38,281 bases of DNA from Streptococcus suis (GCF_016743335.1 NZ_WCJE01000022.1:1-38281); one strand, 5' to 3'; positions 7,778-17,149 are shown, numbered from the stretch's first letter. The notes: generated by a model not told the origin, from the letters alone. Numbers and translations: made by a program.

Positions 7778-7806
7778 GCATTTTATCATCTCGCTTGATA
7801 AAATGC
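7778..7806. repeat. Perfect 11-bp inverted repeat between wzx and the GNAT module
   Basis: GCATTTTATCA (7778-7788) is followed after seven bases by its exact complement (7796-7806). On the minus strand no T tract follows, so it is a poor terminator of wzx. On the plus strand a short T run follows. It lies about 75 bp upstream of the module promoter and could be a regulator site or an RNA hairpin. Confidence 0.55.
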
Positions 7807-7891
7807 AAGATTTTTGATAATCCAGACATTGTCCTTACATATTCCAGCTAAATCTAGCTTTAGTTTGAAAGAAAAATCAATGATTTCTATT

Positions 7892-9298
7892 TCATTTAAA
7901 CTGTTTTTCCCTGAATGTATTGAAAACAACTGTTAGTTCTTTTCTAAAAACATAAGCATAAACGACTAGAACCGCTATTCCTAGTGACCAGCGAATCCAG
8001 ATTGAACCGACAAATACTGTCATCAAGCCTGTATAGACGACAACAAGAGCAATTACCTTAACAAATGTTAAAATCGCAACTTCATCGTAAGCATATTTTT
8101 TCTTAGCAACAAAATAATGCAAGACTAGCAACAGCAGATAAGAAGCAGTCGTTGCCAAAGCAGCACCATAAATTCCTATCGTCGGTATCAAAACAAAGTT
8201 GACTGAAATATTCAGTACACCTGCAATAAGTGTACCGATTGGCAAAAACTTTGTATTTCCACTATAAAATTGGATATTGGCTGGAAAACTATAAAGAAAT
8301 ACAAAGAACACCCCGACAATAATCATGGGAATAAATCCCATACTGGAACGATACTCAGATCCACCTAACATCATCGCTAATTCAGGGTAAATTGTTAGAA
8401 ATCCAAAAGTCGCAAACAGGCCAATCGCCAGATAGTAACGGACATAGCTGAGCAAATCTTTATCTGCACCTCTCTTTTTCTCAAAATACCACGGACACCA
8501 CACCGTATTCAAGCTCGTAAACACAATTTGTAAGATGGAAGCAAGTGTGTAGCCAAAACTATATAGGGCTACATCTGATAGTCTTAGCATCTTGCCAAGC
8601 ATGATTCTGTCAAATTGGTTGAGTACGTTATGCCCTAACCCATGAAAAATAAGAGGAATCGATATACTTAACCCATACCGAAGATAGTCCTTTCGAAAAT
8701 GAAACCCAATCTTCTTATAGAAAAACAACAAGGACACACAAGCAAATACACCTGTCGTTGCCGAGTTTGCCATTACACGAGCGATGAAATCATTCTCCAT
8801 CGAAAAGATGAGAAATAAAGATAAAGCAGTGTTAATAACAGCGCTCAGTACCGATATGAGTAAAGTCCACATGGACTGCTGCCGCTGCACTAAATAGGTC
8901 GTTAAAAATCCTTGCACAACACTCATAAAACTTTGCAAAAAGATAAGCGGAACGACCCAATCAGGCAAACCAAATAGGAGCGATAGGGGCTGGCTGAGGA
9001 GAAACGATAGCCCAAAAATTGGTAAAAAGAAAGCGATTGAAGAGACCAGCAAGGTGGATACGAAGTCATCAAATTTCTCGCGGAAGTGTACCCATCCCGG
9101 ACCTAAAGCCCCACCTAACTGTAGACCAATAAAGAGACCAACTAGCCCAACCCACGAATTATACAAGCTAAACTGCCCATATACTTCCTGAGAAATGACA
9201 CGAGTATAGATGGGGAGGGTAATGAAGGCTAATCCCTGAACGAGGATGGTTCCAATCGTATAGACGAGGCCTGAGACAACTATTGATTTTTTAGACAT
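7892..9298 (-). CDS. wzx: Wzx: capsule repeat-unit flippase
   Basis: This 468-residue integral membrane protein belongs to the polysaccharide transporter (MATE/MVF-like) class. Its first segment reads SGLVYTIGTILVQGLAFITL, and about 12 to 14 hydrophobic segments are spread along the length, with the typical YTRVIS and QFDRIMLGK elements. It moves the undecaprenyl-linked repeat unit across the membrane for Wzy polymerisation. I use the ATG at 9298, preceded by AGGAGG at four bases. An in-frame start at 9325 has no such site. It follows the sialyltransferase by 26 bases. Position late in the operon, after the transferases, is common for S. suis flippase genes. Confidence 0.9.
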   Translation of the reverse strand: MSKKSIVVSGLVYTIGTILVQGLAFITLPIYTRVISQEVYGQFSLYNSWVGLVGLFIGLQLGGALGPGWVHFREKFDDFVSTLLVSSIAFFLPIFGLSFLLSQPLSLLFGLPDWVVPLIFLQSFMSVVQGFLTTYLVQRQQSMWTLLISVLSAVINTALSLFLIFSMENDFIARVMANSATTGVFACVSLLFFYKKIGFHFRKDYLRYGLSISIPLIFHGLGHNVLNQFDRIMLGKMLRLSDVALYSFGYTLASILQIVFTSLNTVWCPWYFEKKRGADKDLLSYVRYYLAIGLFATFGFLTIYPELAMMLGGSEYRSSMGFIPMIIVGVFFVFLYSFPANIQFYSGNTKFLPIGTLIAGVLNISVNFVLIPTIGIYGAALATTASYLLLLVLHYFVAKKKYAYDEVAILTFVKVIALVVVYTGLMTVFVGSIWIRWSLGIAVLVVYAYVFRKELTVVFNTFREKQFK

Positions 9299-9324
9299 GA
9301 ATCCTCCTATTCTATCCTCTCGCA

Positions 9325-10278
9325 TTAGATTTCATTTTTTGAAAGAAGAGGAAAAGTGTCCTTTAAATACACTTTCTCATCAAAACAATTTAAAAAATCC
9401 AAAGCAGACGAACTATAGGTCATACCGATATCAAAACGGATACTACCAGCCATTTCGAACAACTCAAACGGAATGCCCTGTGGCAGAATCACCACATCCT
9501 CACCCAGAAATGAATAATCAACCCCATCTCGTGGGTGCGGTTTTATATAGATGCTATAGTCTTCCCGATAAGGGGCAAGACCTGCTACATAAATCTCCAA
9601 CAACTTCTCTTCGGTCACATGATGATCCCAATACAAGGGCTGGGTCAATAAAAGTAATCTTTTTTGAGATGACTCTCCATCCGCTACTATTGCCCTTACT
9701 CCAAATATCTGCAGCAGTGCTTGCACCTTCTCTGGCGATGCTTGATCAAATAATTGCTTTCTCGGAACTTCTACAAAGGGGTTATAAGCCTCGTCAAATT
9801 GTACGAGCGACAGGTCGTTGACCTCAATGGATTGACAATAGGGACTTGAACCAATCAAATATGTTGGTTTAAAATACCATTGATAAAAGAATCTTCTCCA
9901 GACAGACGATTGAATCGACTTCAAATCACACACTCTTTTATCTTTGAAGAAATTATAACCATCCTCCAAAAGAGAATAGGGAATCCGATGTTTATTTAAA
10001 AAATGACCGACTTGCCGATGATCTTGAAAAATGATCACCTCGTCATAGCTCTGTAGTAAGGAAAGGCGTTTTTTGGTTTTTGATTTGGCTATCAAAGAAT
10101 ATAGACCAAATGAACGCTCCGTCTCCTCGATTAGATGAACATGCTGCCGCAGTTGCTCCCTTACATCTGGAAAATGTCCGATGATATCAACGGACATCAA
10201 ACTATCTCTCTCAACGTCCATCTTTAACAAGGAAATCAGGATCTGATACATCGTATGGCAAATATAAATTCGTCTCAA
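9325..10278 (-). CDS. Capsular sialyltransferase, GT52-like
   Basis: This 317-residue soluble protein resembles streptococcal capsule sialyltransferases (group B CpsK, S. suis Cps2N type). Visible motifs are the N-terminal RRIYICHTMYQ, an acidic loop YSLLEDGYNFF (about residues 101-111), the catalytic-type YIKPHPRDGVDY (about 244-255) and a late serine run YSSSALDF (about 290-297). It should transfer sialic acid from CMP-Neu5Ac to a side-chain or terminal galactose; linkage cannot be read from sequence. The start is TTG (10276-10278), with AAGGAG five bases upstream; the next ATG lies within the conserved first strand. Its presence with neuBCDA means the capsule is very probably sialylated. 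Confidence 0.82.
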   Translation of the reverse strand: MRRIYICHTMYQILISLLKMDVERDSLMSVDIIGHFPDVREQLRQHVHLIEETERSFGLYSLIAKSKTKKRLSLLQSYDEVIIFQDHRQVGHFLNKHRIPYSLLEDGYNFFKDKRVCDLKSIQSSVWRRFFYQWYFKPTYLIGSSPYCQSIEVNDLSLVQFDEAYNPFVEVPRKQLFDQASPEKVQALLQIFGVRAIVADGESSQKRLLLLTQPLYWDHHVTEEKLLEIYVAGLAPYREDYSIYIKPHPRDGVDYSFLGEDVVILPQGIPFELFEMAGSIRFDIGMTYSSSALDFLNCFDEKVYLKDTFPLLSKNEI

Positions 10279-10448
10279 ATTTTCTCCTTATTCAGTTAAT
10301 AAATATATCTTTGAAAATAAAGGGGAATACTGGTGTTTAGAAAAGCGACCATTCCTCACTCGTCAACCTATTTGTATTTCTTTGTCGGAATAATAACATG
10401 CGAATAGGCTAATAAACGAAATGGTATCTGCTAATCTGAAATGAGTCA

Positions 10449-11495
10449 TTATCGTTTTCCACGTAATCTCATAAACAGATCCATTTTGTAGAAAATATAG
10501 CCACCAAACAGACAAATTAGAAAGGCAAACAAGCCGTTCCACAAATTCAACGAAGATACCTTAAATTGCACTGCTAAAAATGGTGCGACTGCTGAAAAAT
10601 ACAGCATCTGCGTCAAATATATGTGGTACGATGCAACTCCCAACTTTGACAACAGTGTTGCTGGAATCGTTCGTCCATACTTTATCATAAAAAATAGCAG
10701 AGCATACGCAAATGGGACGCATAGGAAGGAAGTAGACTTCCAACCATAAAACCAGGAGAAGGGCTCTATAGAATGATTCACAAAAATCAGAATAGCTCCA
10801 ATAATCCCAAATAGGGTCGCAATAAAAGTATCTACCTTGGAACGGACATCCTGTTTTGAAAGAAAAATACCAAGCCCTAGAACAAAAAGATAACGAAGTG
10901 ATATTAGCCTATATACAAATATATACATATAGTGTTCAGCCCTAGTAGCAAATAATGCATCCACTGAAACGTTTACTAAAAAACAAGTAAGCAAGCCCAA
11001 CCATTTATTTTTCTCGAAAAGAACATACAAAATTGGTAATAAAAAAACTACCTGAATCAACAACGGAACATAGTAACTGCCTGGACCTGATTCTCCAGAA
11101 AGTAGCCACATGACAAATGAACGGAGCGATGAAAAACCTGAAAAAGGCTTTACTGCTATTAGATGATTCGCATAGCTCAATAAAATATTAACAGCCATCA
11201 CGATAGCATAGAGATAAAGCAGGTTTATACTTTCTTTTATACTACTGCTGAACTTGAGCCTTAGCGTCTCTTGTTTTGTATCCCACTTATTCGCTCGAAA
11301 ATAGGCAGAAAGCAACAGAAAAATTGGAACAGCCATGTCAACGAAATACGGGAAGATAAACCATTGACGCTGCTCAACAGACCAATCCAGATGTGTAAAA
11401 ATAACACAAAGTACCATGATACATTTAATCGTATCAAAGAGTGCTATGCGATTCGAGTTGGATTTATTTACACTTGTAAAGTTTTTTACTGACAT
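10449..11495 (-). CDS. Membrane acyltransferase (acyltransferase-3 family)
   Basis: This 348-residue polytopic membrane protein has about ten hydrophobic segments. The family entry sequence RIALFDTIKCIMVLCVIFTH carries the conserved histidine at the end of the first segment, and DMAVPIFLLLSAYF follows. Related proteins (OafA, WcjE-like) O-acetylate extracellular glycans using acetyl groups passed across the membrane. Here it could acetylate a capsule sugar other than sialic acid. The ATG at 11495 is preferred over the in-frame codon at 11552, because AGAGGA lies just upstream and the longer form would include the arm of a perfect inverted repeat. It stands somewhat apart, with about 157-170 bp of non-coding sequence on both sides, which suggests later insertion into the operon. 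Confidence 0.8.
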   Translation of the reverse strand: MSVKNFTSVNKSNSNRIALFDTIKCIMVLCVIFTHLDWSVEQRQWFIFPYFVDMAVPIFLLLSAYFRANKWDTKQETLRLKFSSSIKESINLLYLYAIVMAVNILLSYANHLIAVKPFSGFSSLRSFVMWLLSGESGPGSYYVPLLIQVVFLLPILYVLFEKNKWLGLLTCFLVNVSVDALFATRAEHYMYIFVYRLISLRYLFVLGLGIFLSKQDVRSKVDTFIATLFGIIGAILIFVNHSIEPFSWFYGWKSTSFLCVPFAYALLFFMIKYGRTIPATLLSKLGVASYHIYLTQMLYFSAVAPFLAVQFKVSSLNLWNGLFAFLICLFGGYIFYKMDLFMRLRGKR

Positions 11496-11527
11496 ACAAT
11501 CCTCTTTTTTAAATGATAGTAAGTTGT

Positions 11528-11575
11528 GAAAAGGCAACACTTTTCTGTACAAAATTTATAAAGTGTTGCCTTTTC
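11528..11575. repeat. Perfect 16-bp inverted repeat before the acyltransferase gene
   Basis: Arms 11528-11543 and 11560-11575 are exact complements (GAAAAGGCAACACTTT type), with a 16-base loop. It lies between two cps genes transcribed in the same direction. On either strand only a short T4 ends the stem, so termination would be partial at best. It could be an intra-operon attenuator, an RNA-processing hairpin or the trace of a small mobile element. Confidence 0.65.
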
Positions 11576-11652
11576 AAACAATTCCTCTGCAGTTGACGAT
11601 AACCTGTTCACATCTGGCTCAGTGTCTCTAACACAATTAAGCAACGTGATAG

Positions 11653-12642
11653 CTATCGTGGAAGAACTTTCTTAGAAAATACATTTTTTATAAGATTTAC
11701 TAACAAAATGTTATAGTCTGCGAGAAAAAAAGCAACTTTTTTTGTAAAACTAAGCTGAGAATCTACTTTTCTAATTTTTAATTGTTTATAATATTCTCTA
11801 AACAATTCTTGTAACACTTGTCGCTCTTTTTTTCCGAATATATCCCATGAAACTAAGTGAATGAGAAATTGACAATACGATGCGAGAGATAAATCTAGCA
11901 ATTCATCATCATTCTTTTTTTGGTAAAACTCAATCCTCTTCTGCGGAAAATCAATTAAAGAGTCAAATTGTTTTGATACTGGTTTGGAAGTTTTAGTTAT
12001 ACTACCAAAGCGTTGTAAATAAAAATATAGACCATCTTTTTGTAAAAAACTTATTTTTTCTGCTTTATCATACAACAGAAATGCTATAAACTCATCTTCA
12101 TGGATTCTACCAACTTCAAATCGTATAGTATCAAACAGATGTCTTTTATATAACTTATTGCAAGAAATAACCAATCTATAATCATAATCTAATAGATGGC
12201 TTCTATAAATATTACGCGACGTATTCACAACAGGAAACTCCCAATCAGGCTCCTGCTCAATTTCACCATTTTCATGTACTTTAACTACATTGCATATGGA
12301 AATGTCTGATTTCTGTTCTTTTATTGACTCGTACAATTTTTCAATAAAATTTTCCGCAATGTAATCATCTGAATCAACAAATGATAAATATTCTCCGCTT
12401 GAACGTTCAATACCATAATTACGGGCATCAGATAGTCCGCCGTTCTCTTTTTTAAAATACTGTATTCGATTGTCTTTGTTTACATAATCTAAACAAATTT
12501 GCTCAGAATTATCTGTACTTCCGTCATTTATCAGAAGAATTTCGATATGCTGATAACTTTGCTGACGTATACTCTCTATACATTTTTCTAAATACTGTTC
12601 AACATTGTAAATAGGAACAATAACGCTTATTAAATCATTCAA
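11653..12642 (-). CDS. Glycosyltransferase family 2
   Basis: This 329-residue protein has a GT-A fold domain in its first 220 residues: ISVIVPIYNVEQYLEKCIES at the start, LLINDGSTDNS (nucleotide binding), GGLSDARNYG, and the metal-binding DXD-like FVDSDDYI. The C-terminal third is basic and hydrophobic, suited to membrane contact. It should add one sugar to the lipid-linked repeat unit; donor unknown. A TTG at 12640-12642 is taken as start because AGGAG (12651-12655) lies eight bases before it. Another TTG, at 12672, overlaps the preceding gene and has no good site. It is a paralogue of the next upstream transferase, with the same motif order. Confidence 0.85.
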   Translation of the reverse strand: MNDLISVIVPIYNVEQYLEKCIESIRQQSYQHIEILLINDGSTDNSEQICLDYVNKDNRIQYFKKENGGLSDARNYGIERSSGEYLSFVDSDDYIAENFIEKLYESIKEQKSDISICNVVKVHENGEIEQEPDWEFPVVNTSRNIYRSHLLDYDYRLVISCNKLYKRHLFDTIRFEVGRIHEDEFIAFLLYDKAEKISFLQKDGLYFYLQRFGSITKTSKPVSKQFDSLIDFPQKRIEFYQKKNDDELLDLSLASYCQFLIHLVSWDIFGKKERQVLQELFREYYKQLKIRKVDSQLSFTKKVAFFLADYNILLVNLIKNVFSKKVLPR

Positions 12643-12664
12643 ACCACTTACTCCTTTTAGAAAA

Positions 12665-13633
12665 CTAACCAAATAACTTCTTATATAGATTAAAATTGAT
12701 TAGAAATAGTAAATACTTTAATTTATGTTTGATAGAAACTCGTCTAGAGAAGAAAAATAGTCTGAAATACTTTATAAAATCCGTTTTATAAGACGAATAG
12801 TCAAATCTATAGTCGACCTTAATCATCTTATCAATAATCCTTAGCATCGGTATGATATACATGAATGACCAAGCGGATAGAATCTTCTTATTTGTAACAA
12901 AATTTTCTTTCTTTAAAAATGCTAAATTCTCATACATAGCATCCCTATACACCAAATCTCTTGGATGAAATGTTGAACGACTGATACTTTCGTTTTCTTG
13001 ATTTACAAAATAAATATTTGTATCCACAACAACTAAATTATCTCTAGCTTCAAATATATGCTTGTAGGATGCAAATGTATCTTCATGAATTACCCCCTTT
13101 TTATAAGGGTGTTTTAGCAATGTCTCTTTCCTATATAGCTTCGCATATGCCGATACTCCTATTATTTCTCCGTAGTACATTTCTTCCAAAGCAGATTCTA
13201 TATCTATTTCTTTTATTTTGTTAGAGAGGGAGGCAGAGTCCTTTACATCAAGATTTGTGATACCACCGATTACCATATCTGCCGAATATTTTTCTTGAGC
13301 AAGACACAGTGTCTCTACCGCATCTGGAAAATACGCATCATCTGCATCACAAAACATGACGAACATTCCCTCTGCAACTGAAATCCCTTTATTACGAGCT
13401 GTAGAGGCCCCTCCATTTTCTTTATAAATATACCTTACTCGATTATCTTTGTTTACATATTTTAAACAGATTTTCTCTGATAAATCACTACTGCCGTCAT
13501 TCACGAGAATTATTTCTATATTTTCATATGTTTGTGATAAAAGGCTTTCTACACATTTTTCAAGAAAAGATTCTGCATTGTACACAGGTACAATAACCGA
13601 TACAAGTTTTTGAGTCGTATTCATTACTGTCAT
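12665..13633 (-). CDS. Glycosyltransferase family 2
   Basis: This 322-residue GT2 enzyme shows VSVIVPVYNAESFLEKCVES at the N-terminus, EIILVNDGSSDLS, GGASTARNKG and the metal site FCDADDAYF, followed by an acceptor-domain HEDTFASYK. It acts at the cytoplasmic face on the undecaprenyl-linked oligosaccharide; donor and linkage cannot be told from sequence. ATG codons at 13633 and 13624 are both possible. The first has a weak AAGAG seven bases upstream and is kept. It is about 22 bases ahead of the following GT2 gene, to which it is clearly related (duplication followed by divergence is likely). Confidence 0.86.
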   Translation of the reverse strand: MTVMNTTQKLVSVIVPVYNAESFLEKCVESLLSQTYENIEIILVNDGSSDLSEKICLKYVNKDNRVRYIYKENGGASTARNKGISVAEGMFVMFCDADDAYFPDAVETLCLAQEKYSADMVIGGITNLDVKDSASLSNKIKEIDIESALEEMYYGEIIGVSAYAKLYRKETLLKHPYKKGVIHEDTFASYKHIFEARDNLVVVDTNIYFVNQENESISRSTFHPRDLVYRDAMYENLAFLKKENFVTNKKILSAWSFMYIIPMLRIIDKMIKVDYRFDYSSYKTDFIKYFRLFFFSRRVSIKHKLKYLLFLINFNLYKKLFG

Positions 13634-13681
13634 CTATTTTCTCTTCTGATTTTTATAAAAACATGCATCCGCATAGTTCAT

Positions 13682-14575
13682 TTAATTGCTTTTGGGACAA
13701 AATCTTTTGTACTTTATAATTAAAGTAACCGGTAGCATCACATAATCTACAATACCATAACCTTTCATCCAACTTCTGTCATTTAAGGCAAAACGAAAGG
13801 CGTTTATATTTAATTTAACCTTGCATAACTCACGATACTTTTCAAAACCATGAAAAGTGTCAAGAATATACTGCTTTCTTTTCCCTAGAAAATAGAGAGT
13901 TCCTTTAGGATTCCGTACCCAGATTGAAAAGATGTTGTTTGTTAAGCCACCTTCCAAGTAATCAAAATAATAAACTGCTCTATTATGTGGAATAAACGAT
14001 CCGTAGTTGCTTAAGAAAATGTAGAACAACTCTTCGCTTAAAAATGTTTCTGATTCAAATATAGGAAATCTATATTGACTTGCAATTTCATTCTTAATCA
14101 CAATACAGGTTTCAATGTTTAGACCAAACTTCAGCTTAATATCTGGAATCATCACACTATTGACTTCTGCTGGTAGCCACTTTGTTTCCAACTGAGACTT
14201 TCTCTCTATTTTAGGATAAACAACTCCAATAAATTCTTCAAGTTTTGAAACACGCACACAATCTTGGAGTATCATATCTACTGCTTCATTTGAAAGAATA
14301 TCATCACTGTCTACACAAACGTGAAAACCATTATAACCCATAATTTCTAAAGCCTTATTATAAGCTGCGTGTTTTCCTTGATTTATTTGATATTCGTAAA
14401 TAATTTGTATTTGGTTAGCGTTTTGCCATTCTTTCACCAATTCATTCGTTTGATCACTAGATCCATCGTCAACTATCAACCAGATAAAATTTTTATTGGT
14501 TTGCTGTAATAGAGAAACATATAACTGTTGCAAATGATGTTTTCTGTTATAAGTTGGGGTAAAAATATATAGCAC
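13682..14575 (-). CDS. Glycosyltransferase family 2
   Basis: This 297-residue protein begins LYIFTPTYNRKHHLQQLYVS and has WLIVDDGSSDQTNE and CVDSDDIL, the nucleotide and DXD-like metal motifs of a GT-A enzyme. Its motif wording (TPTYNRKHHL) differs from the two GT2 genes downstream and is shared by another subgroup of streptococcal capsule transferases. Donor and acceptor are unknown. The start is GTG (14573-14575); a GGAG site lies 11 bases upstream, which is long, so translation may be modest. About 80 bp separate it from the polymerase gene. Confidence 0.84.
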   Translation of the reverse strand: MLYIFTPTYNRKHHLQQLYVSLLQQTNKNFIWLIVDDGSSDQTNELVKEWQNANQIQIIYEYQINQGKHAAYNKALEIMGYNGFHVCVDSDDILSNEAVDMILQDCVRVSKLEEFIGVVYPKIERKSQLETKWLPAEVNSVMIPDIKLKFGLNIETCIVIKNEIASQYRFPIFESETFLSEELFYIFLSNYGSFIPHNRAVYYFDYLEGGLTNNIFSIWVRNPKGTLYFLGKRKQYILDTFHGFEKYRELCKVKLNINAFRFALNDRSWMKGYGIVDYVMLPVTLIIKYKRFCPKSN

Positions 14576-14657
14576 TACAATCGCATCTCCTACATAATAT
14601 TGCGTGGAATTTTAGGATTCCTTTGTCGAACTTCAGTACAAACAGTAACAGACTTTA

Positions 14658-15782
14658 CTAAACAAATCTAAATCTTATTTTTATTTTTGATGGTCGTGTT
14701 TTCCAGACCAACTCTTTGAATATAAAGAAAAATAGCAGATTAAACAAAGTGTTAACGTAGTAACTTTCAAAAAATAATAATAAGGATATAGCGATAAATA
14801 AGATTAATGTAGCGTTATCCTTTTTTTGAATGTAGCTTTCAGATGTCTTATAATAGGCATACATAAAAAGAATGGTTAAAATAAGTCCAGAATTATAGAG
14901 GATCATGGAATAACTATTATCAAATAATGCACTAACTGCTGAAAAAGGATGACCAAAAAGACTAACACCATAATTTAACGCAATGGCCGAATAGGCTAAA
15001 CGTCCTGTGAAAAGGATATCTAGTCTTTGAACAAATGGTAAGTAAAGCAACTTAACCAAAACAACTGTTAACACCAATAAAATTGGCTGAATATACTTAG
15101 TATACTTTATCATTTTCTGGATTATGTTTGGGAAAAACTTCTCAAAAAAGAATAGTAACAAGATTAAATTAACCAGATAAAAACTAGTCCTTGATAATGT
15201 TTGTTGATACAGAAAATAGTTGCATAAAGCTAATATAGAACATGTAACAATATTAATTTTTTTCCGATATAGATAACAAAACAACAGAACAAGTAATGCA
15301 AAACTAGATTGTGCAAGGTTTGGATGACCAAATCCCAAGTCACTTCTTACTACAAACTGTTCATTTCGATAAAAAAGAATTACTCTACTTTCCACAAGAC
15401 CAAATGCATTAGCAGTGATCAAGGACACAAAACTAATAAATCGTGCCCAAAAAAGAGTTTTTAGAATTGATTTTATATCAACATATTTAGTCCCGATCAA
15501 ATACACCAAGGAAAAAATTGATGTAATATCTTTTCCAAATAGAAAATTCAAGACCAACAATACAGATATAATAAACAGTTTTTTATACTCGTCCTTGGTC
15601 CATCTTTCTTTAAGAACATTCCAAAGAATAAATAATGTTGTCAAATAGAAAACCGCTTTGTAAATATCACTACTAGAATCCAATCCTAGCCCTTTAGCAA
15701 ATGTTATTAAAAACAACGAAAGTAGATAAAGGAAATTTTTTTTAGATACATTTAACATAATTTTACTATTATTATCAGGCAT
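14658..15782 (-). CDS. wzy: Wzy-like capsule repeat-unit polymerase
   Basis: This 374-residue protein is almost wholly hydrophobic, with about ten or eleven predicted membrane spans. A larger outer loop with charged residues (about 125-150, with GLVESRVILFYRNEQFVVRS then DLGFGHPN) is like the periplasmic/outer loops of O-antigen polymerases. No transferase motifs are present. As the operon needs one Wzy and has no other candidate, it probably joins the flipped repeat units. The ATG at 15782 overlaps the upstream gene by eight bases, with no clear ribosome site, so coupled translation is likely; an internal ATG (MLNVSKKNF) is an alternative. It is AT-rich even for this operon, as polymerases often are. 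Confidence 0.82.
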   Translation of the reverse strand: MPDNNSKIMLNVSKKNFLYLLSLFLITFAKGLGLDSSSDIYKAVFYLTTLFILWNVLKERWTKDEYKKLFIISVLLVLNFLFGKDITSIFSLVYLIGTKYVDIKSILKTLFWARFISFVSLITANAFGLVESRVILFYRNEQFVVRSDLGFGHPNLAQSSFALLVLLFCYLYRKKINIVTCSILALCNYFLYQQTLSRTSFYLVNLILLLFFFEKFFPNIIQKMIKYTKYIQPILLVLTVVLVKLLYLPFVQRLDILFTGRLAYSAIALNYGVSLFGHPFSAVSALFDNSYSMILYNSGLILTILFMYAYYKTSESYIQKKDNATLILFIAISLLLFFESYYVNTLFNLLFFFIFKELVWKTRPSKIKIRFRFV

Positions 15783-16518
15783 GTTTAAATAATTTTTTTG
15801 CTGTTGATTTCATTTGTTCATATACTCCATCTCCAAATATATTATTCACTTTTCTTTTTAGCATCACTTTAAACGGTATTAACCTTTTTTTAATAGTCGC
15901 CCTGACACCACTTCCATACCATGATGAGTCATAATGATGAATAGAATAAGTGGCATCTGTAATCAGTAATTTATTCGTCCCCATATTTAATGGACAAAAA
16001 TATTCAGAAGGATATACTTTTACACTTTCGATTACTTGAATTTCTTGATTGGCATTCAATCCTCTTTTCTTTAGAAGTTCAGTCGTTACTTCAACACATG
16101 TTTTACCATCAGCTTCCCCATTCAGATATGCCGATAAATTTTCTAATAGAAACTCATGACCTTTCTGGGCTCCAAATCCTAGACCCGTGTTAACCTCTCC
16201 TGGTAATTCACATCCCATATAACATTCTTGAAATAGTAGAGAATCTAAATTTTTTATCAATTCAACATCTGTATCCAAGTAGATACCACCATTGTGATAA
16301 ATGATATCCAATCGGGCAAAATCCGAAACAAAAGCATACTTCCTTTGGGAGTACATCTTCCTTAAGTAGTCGTTTTTTGCAACATCATAGTTGCTCTCAT
16401 TCCACTCAATAATTTCATATTCAGGACAATATTTTTTCCAGCTTTCAATACATTTTTTCACGCTTTCAGGTAGAGGATTTCCACCGAACCAGCAATAATG
16501 AATTACTTTCGGAATCAT
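15775..16518 (-). CDS. GT32-like glycosyltransferase with DXD motif
   Basis: This 247-residue protein begins IPKVIHYCWFGGNPLPESV and has the conserved block YAFVSDFARLDIIYHNGGIY followed by LDTDVE, the DXD metal site of the Gly_transf_sug (GT32) group. Members in streptococcal capsule operons add hexose or hexosamine to the repeat unit. A histidine pair near the C-terminus (YSIHHYDSSWYG) is also typical. The ATG lies at 16518, after a 148-bp gap with no feature I can support; its 3' end overlaps the polymerase start. The exact sugar cannot be read. Confidence 0.88.
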   Translation of the reverse strand: MIPKVIHYCWFGGNPLPESVKKCIESWKKYCPEYEIIEWNESNYDVAKNDYLRKMYSQRKYAFVSDFARLDIIYHNGGIYLDTDVELIKNLDSLLFQECYMGCELPGEVNTGLGFGAQKGHEFLLENLSAYLNGEADGKTCVEVTTELLKKRGLNANQEIQVIESVKVYPSEYFCPLNMGTNKLLITDATYSIHHYDSSWYGSGVRATIKKRLIPFKVMLKRKVNNIFGDGVYEQMKSTAKKLFKHA

Positions 16519-16666
16519 TTTGGCACCATTACAAAATATGTACTCTTTCTAATTATTTTTTGTAAAATTATCTCTTTATACATAAATAATATTTTAACGA
16601 ATAGCAATGACCTTTAACAACAGACTCCCGAGAGTATGTGCTGACATACACTTTACTTAAACCGGA

Positions 16667-17149
16667 TTACTTTTCCAGTAGCTTATCGATTGTCTTTATA
16701 AATGATTGAACAAATCTTTTATGATTTAATTTAACTTGTTGAATATTTGATTCATTTAAATAGTTTTTTAGGTCACTCACATCTTGGACCATTGTCAATT
16801 CATAACCTTTTTCTACTATTTTTTTGCAAAATTCTAACTGATGATCATTTACATGTTCACCATACTTTTTTTGTCTTGGAACTACTATTGTTGTTTTTCC
16901 TTTAGACATGGCATCCATAAATGAAGCTGGCCCTCCATGTGTCACTACAATATCAGCTTTCAACATATAGTCTTCCATCTCAGAATATGATAGAAGATTC
17001 TTCCATGTACAATATTTAGGTTCATAAGTTGAAAAACCCGTTTGAATAAATATTTCATCGGTTATACTTCCATTTTTTTTCAATAAATCAATCTCTTTTA
17101 TCAATCGATTAAATTGTTGCTCATGTGTACCTACTGTTACAAATATCAT
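16667..17149 (-). CDS. cpsG: CpsG: catalytic subunit of a split beta-1,4-galactosyltransferase (Alg13-like)
   Basis: This 160-residue protein corresponds to the C-terminal half of a GT28 enzyme: MIFVTVGTHEQQFNRLIKEI at the N-terminus, the UDP-sugar loop VVTHGGPASFMDAM (about residues 92-105), then PRQKKYGEHVNDHQ. In pneumococcal type 14 and S. suis types 1 and 14 the homologue (Cps14G/WchK) transfers galactose to lipid-linked glucose, helped by the partner CpsF. The ATG shares one base with the cpsF stop (TAATG), so the two subunits are made together. Confidence 0.9.
   Translation of the reverse strand: MIFVTVGTHEQQFNRLIKEIDLLKKNGSITDEIFIQTGFSTYEPKYCTWKNLLSYSEMEDYMLKADIVVTHGGPASFMDAMSKGKTTIVVPRQKKYGEHVNDHQLEFCKKIVEKGYELTMVQDVSDLKNYLNESNIQQVKLNHKRFVQSFIKTIDKLLEK

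Noticed and set aside
9297..9821. Plus-strand frame of 174 codons across the wzx/sialyltransferase junction
   Set aside because: It is antisense to two clear capsule genes and its sequence looks like reverse-frame noise.
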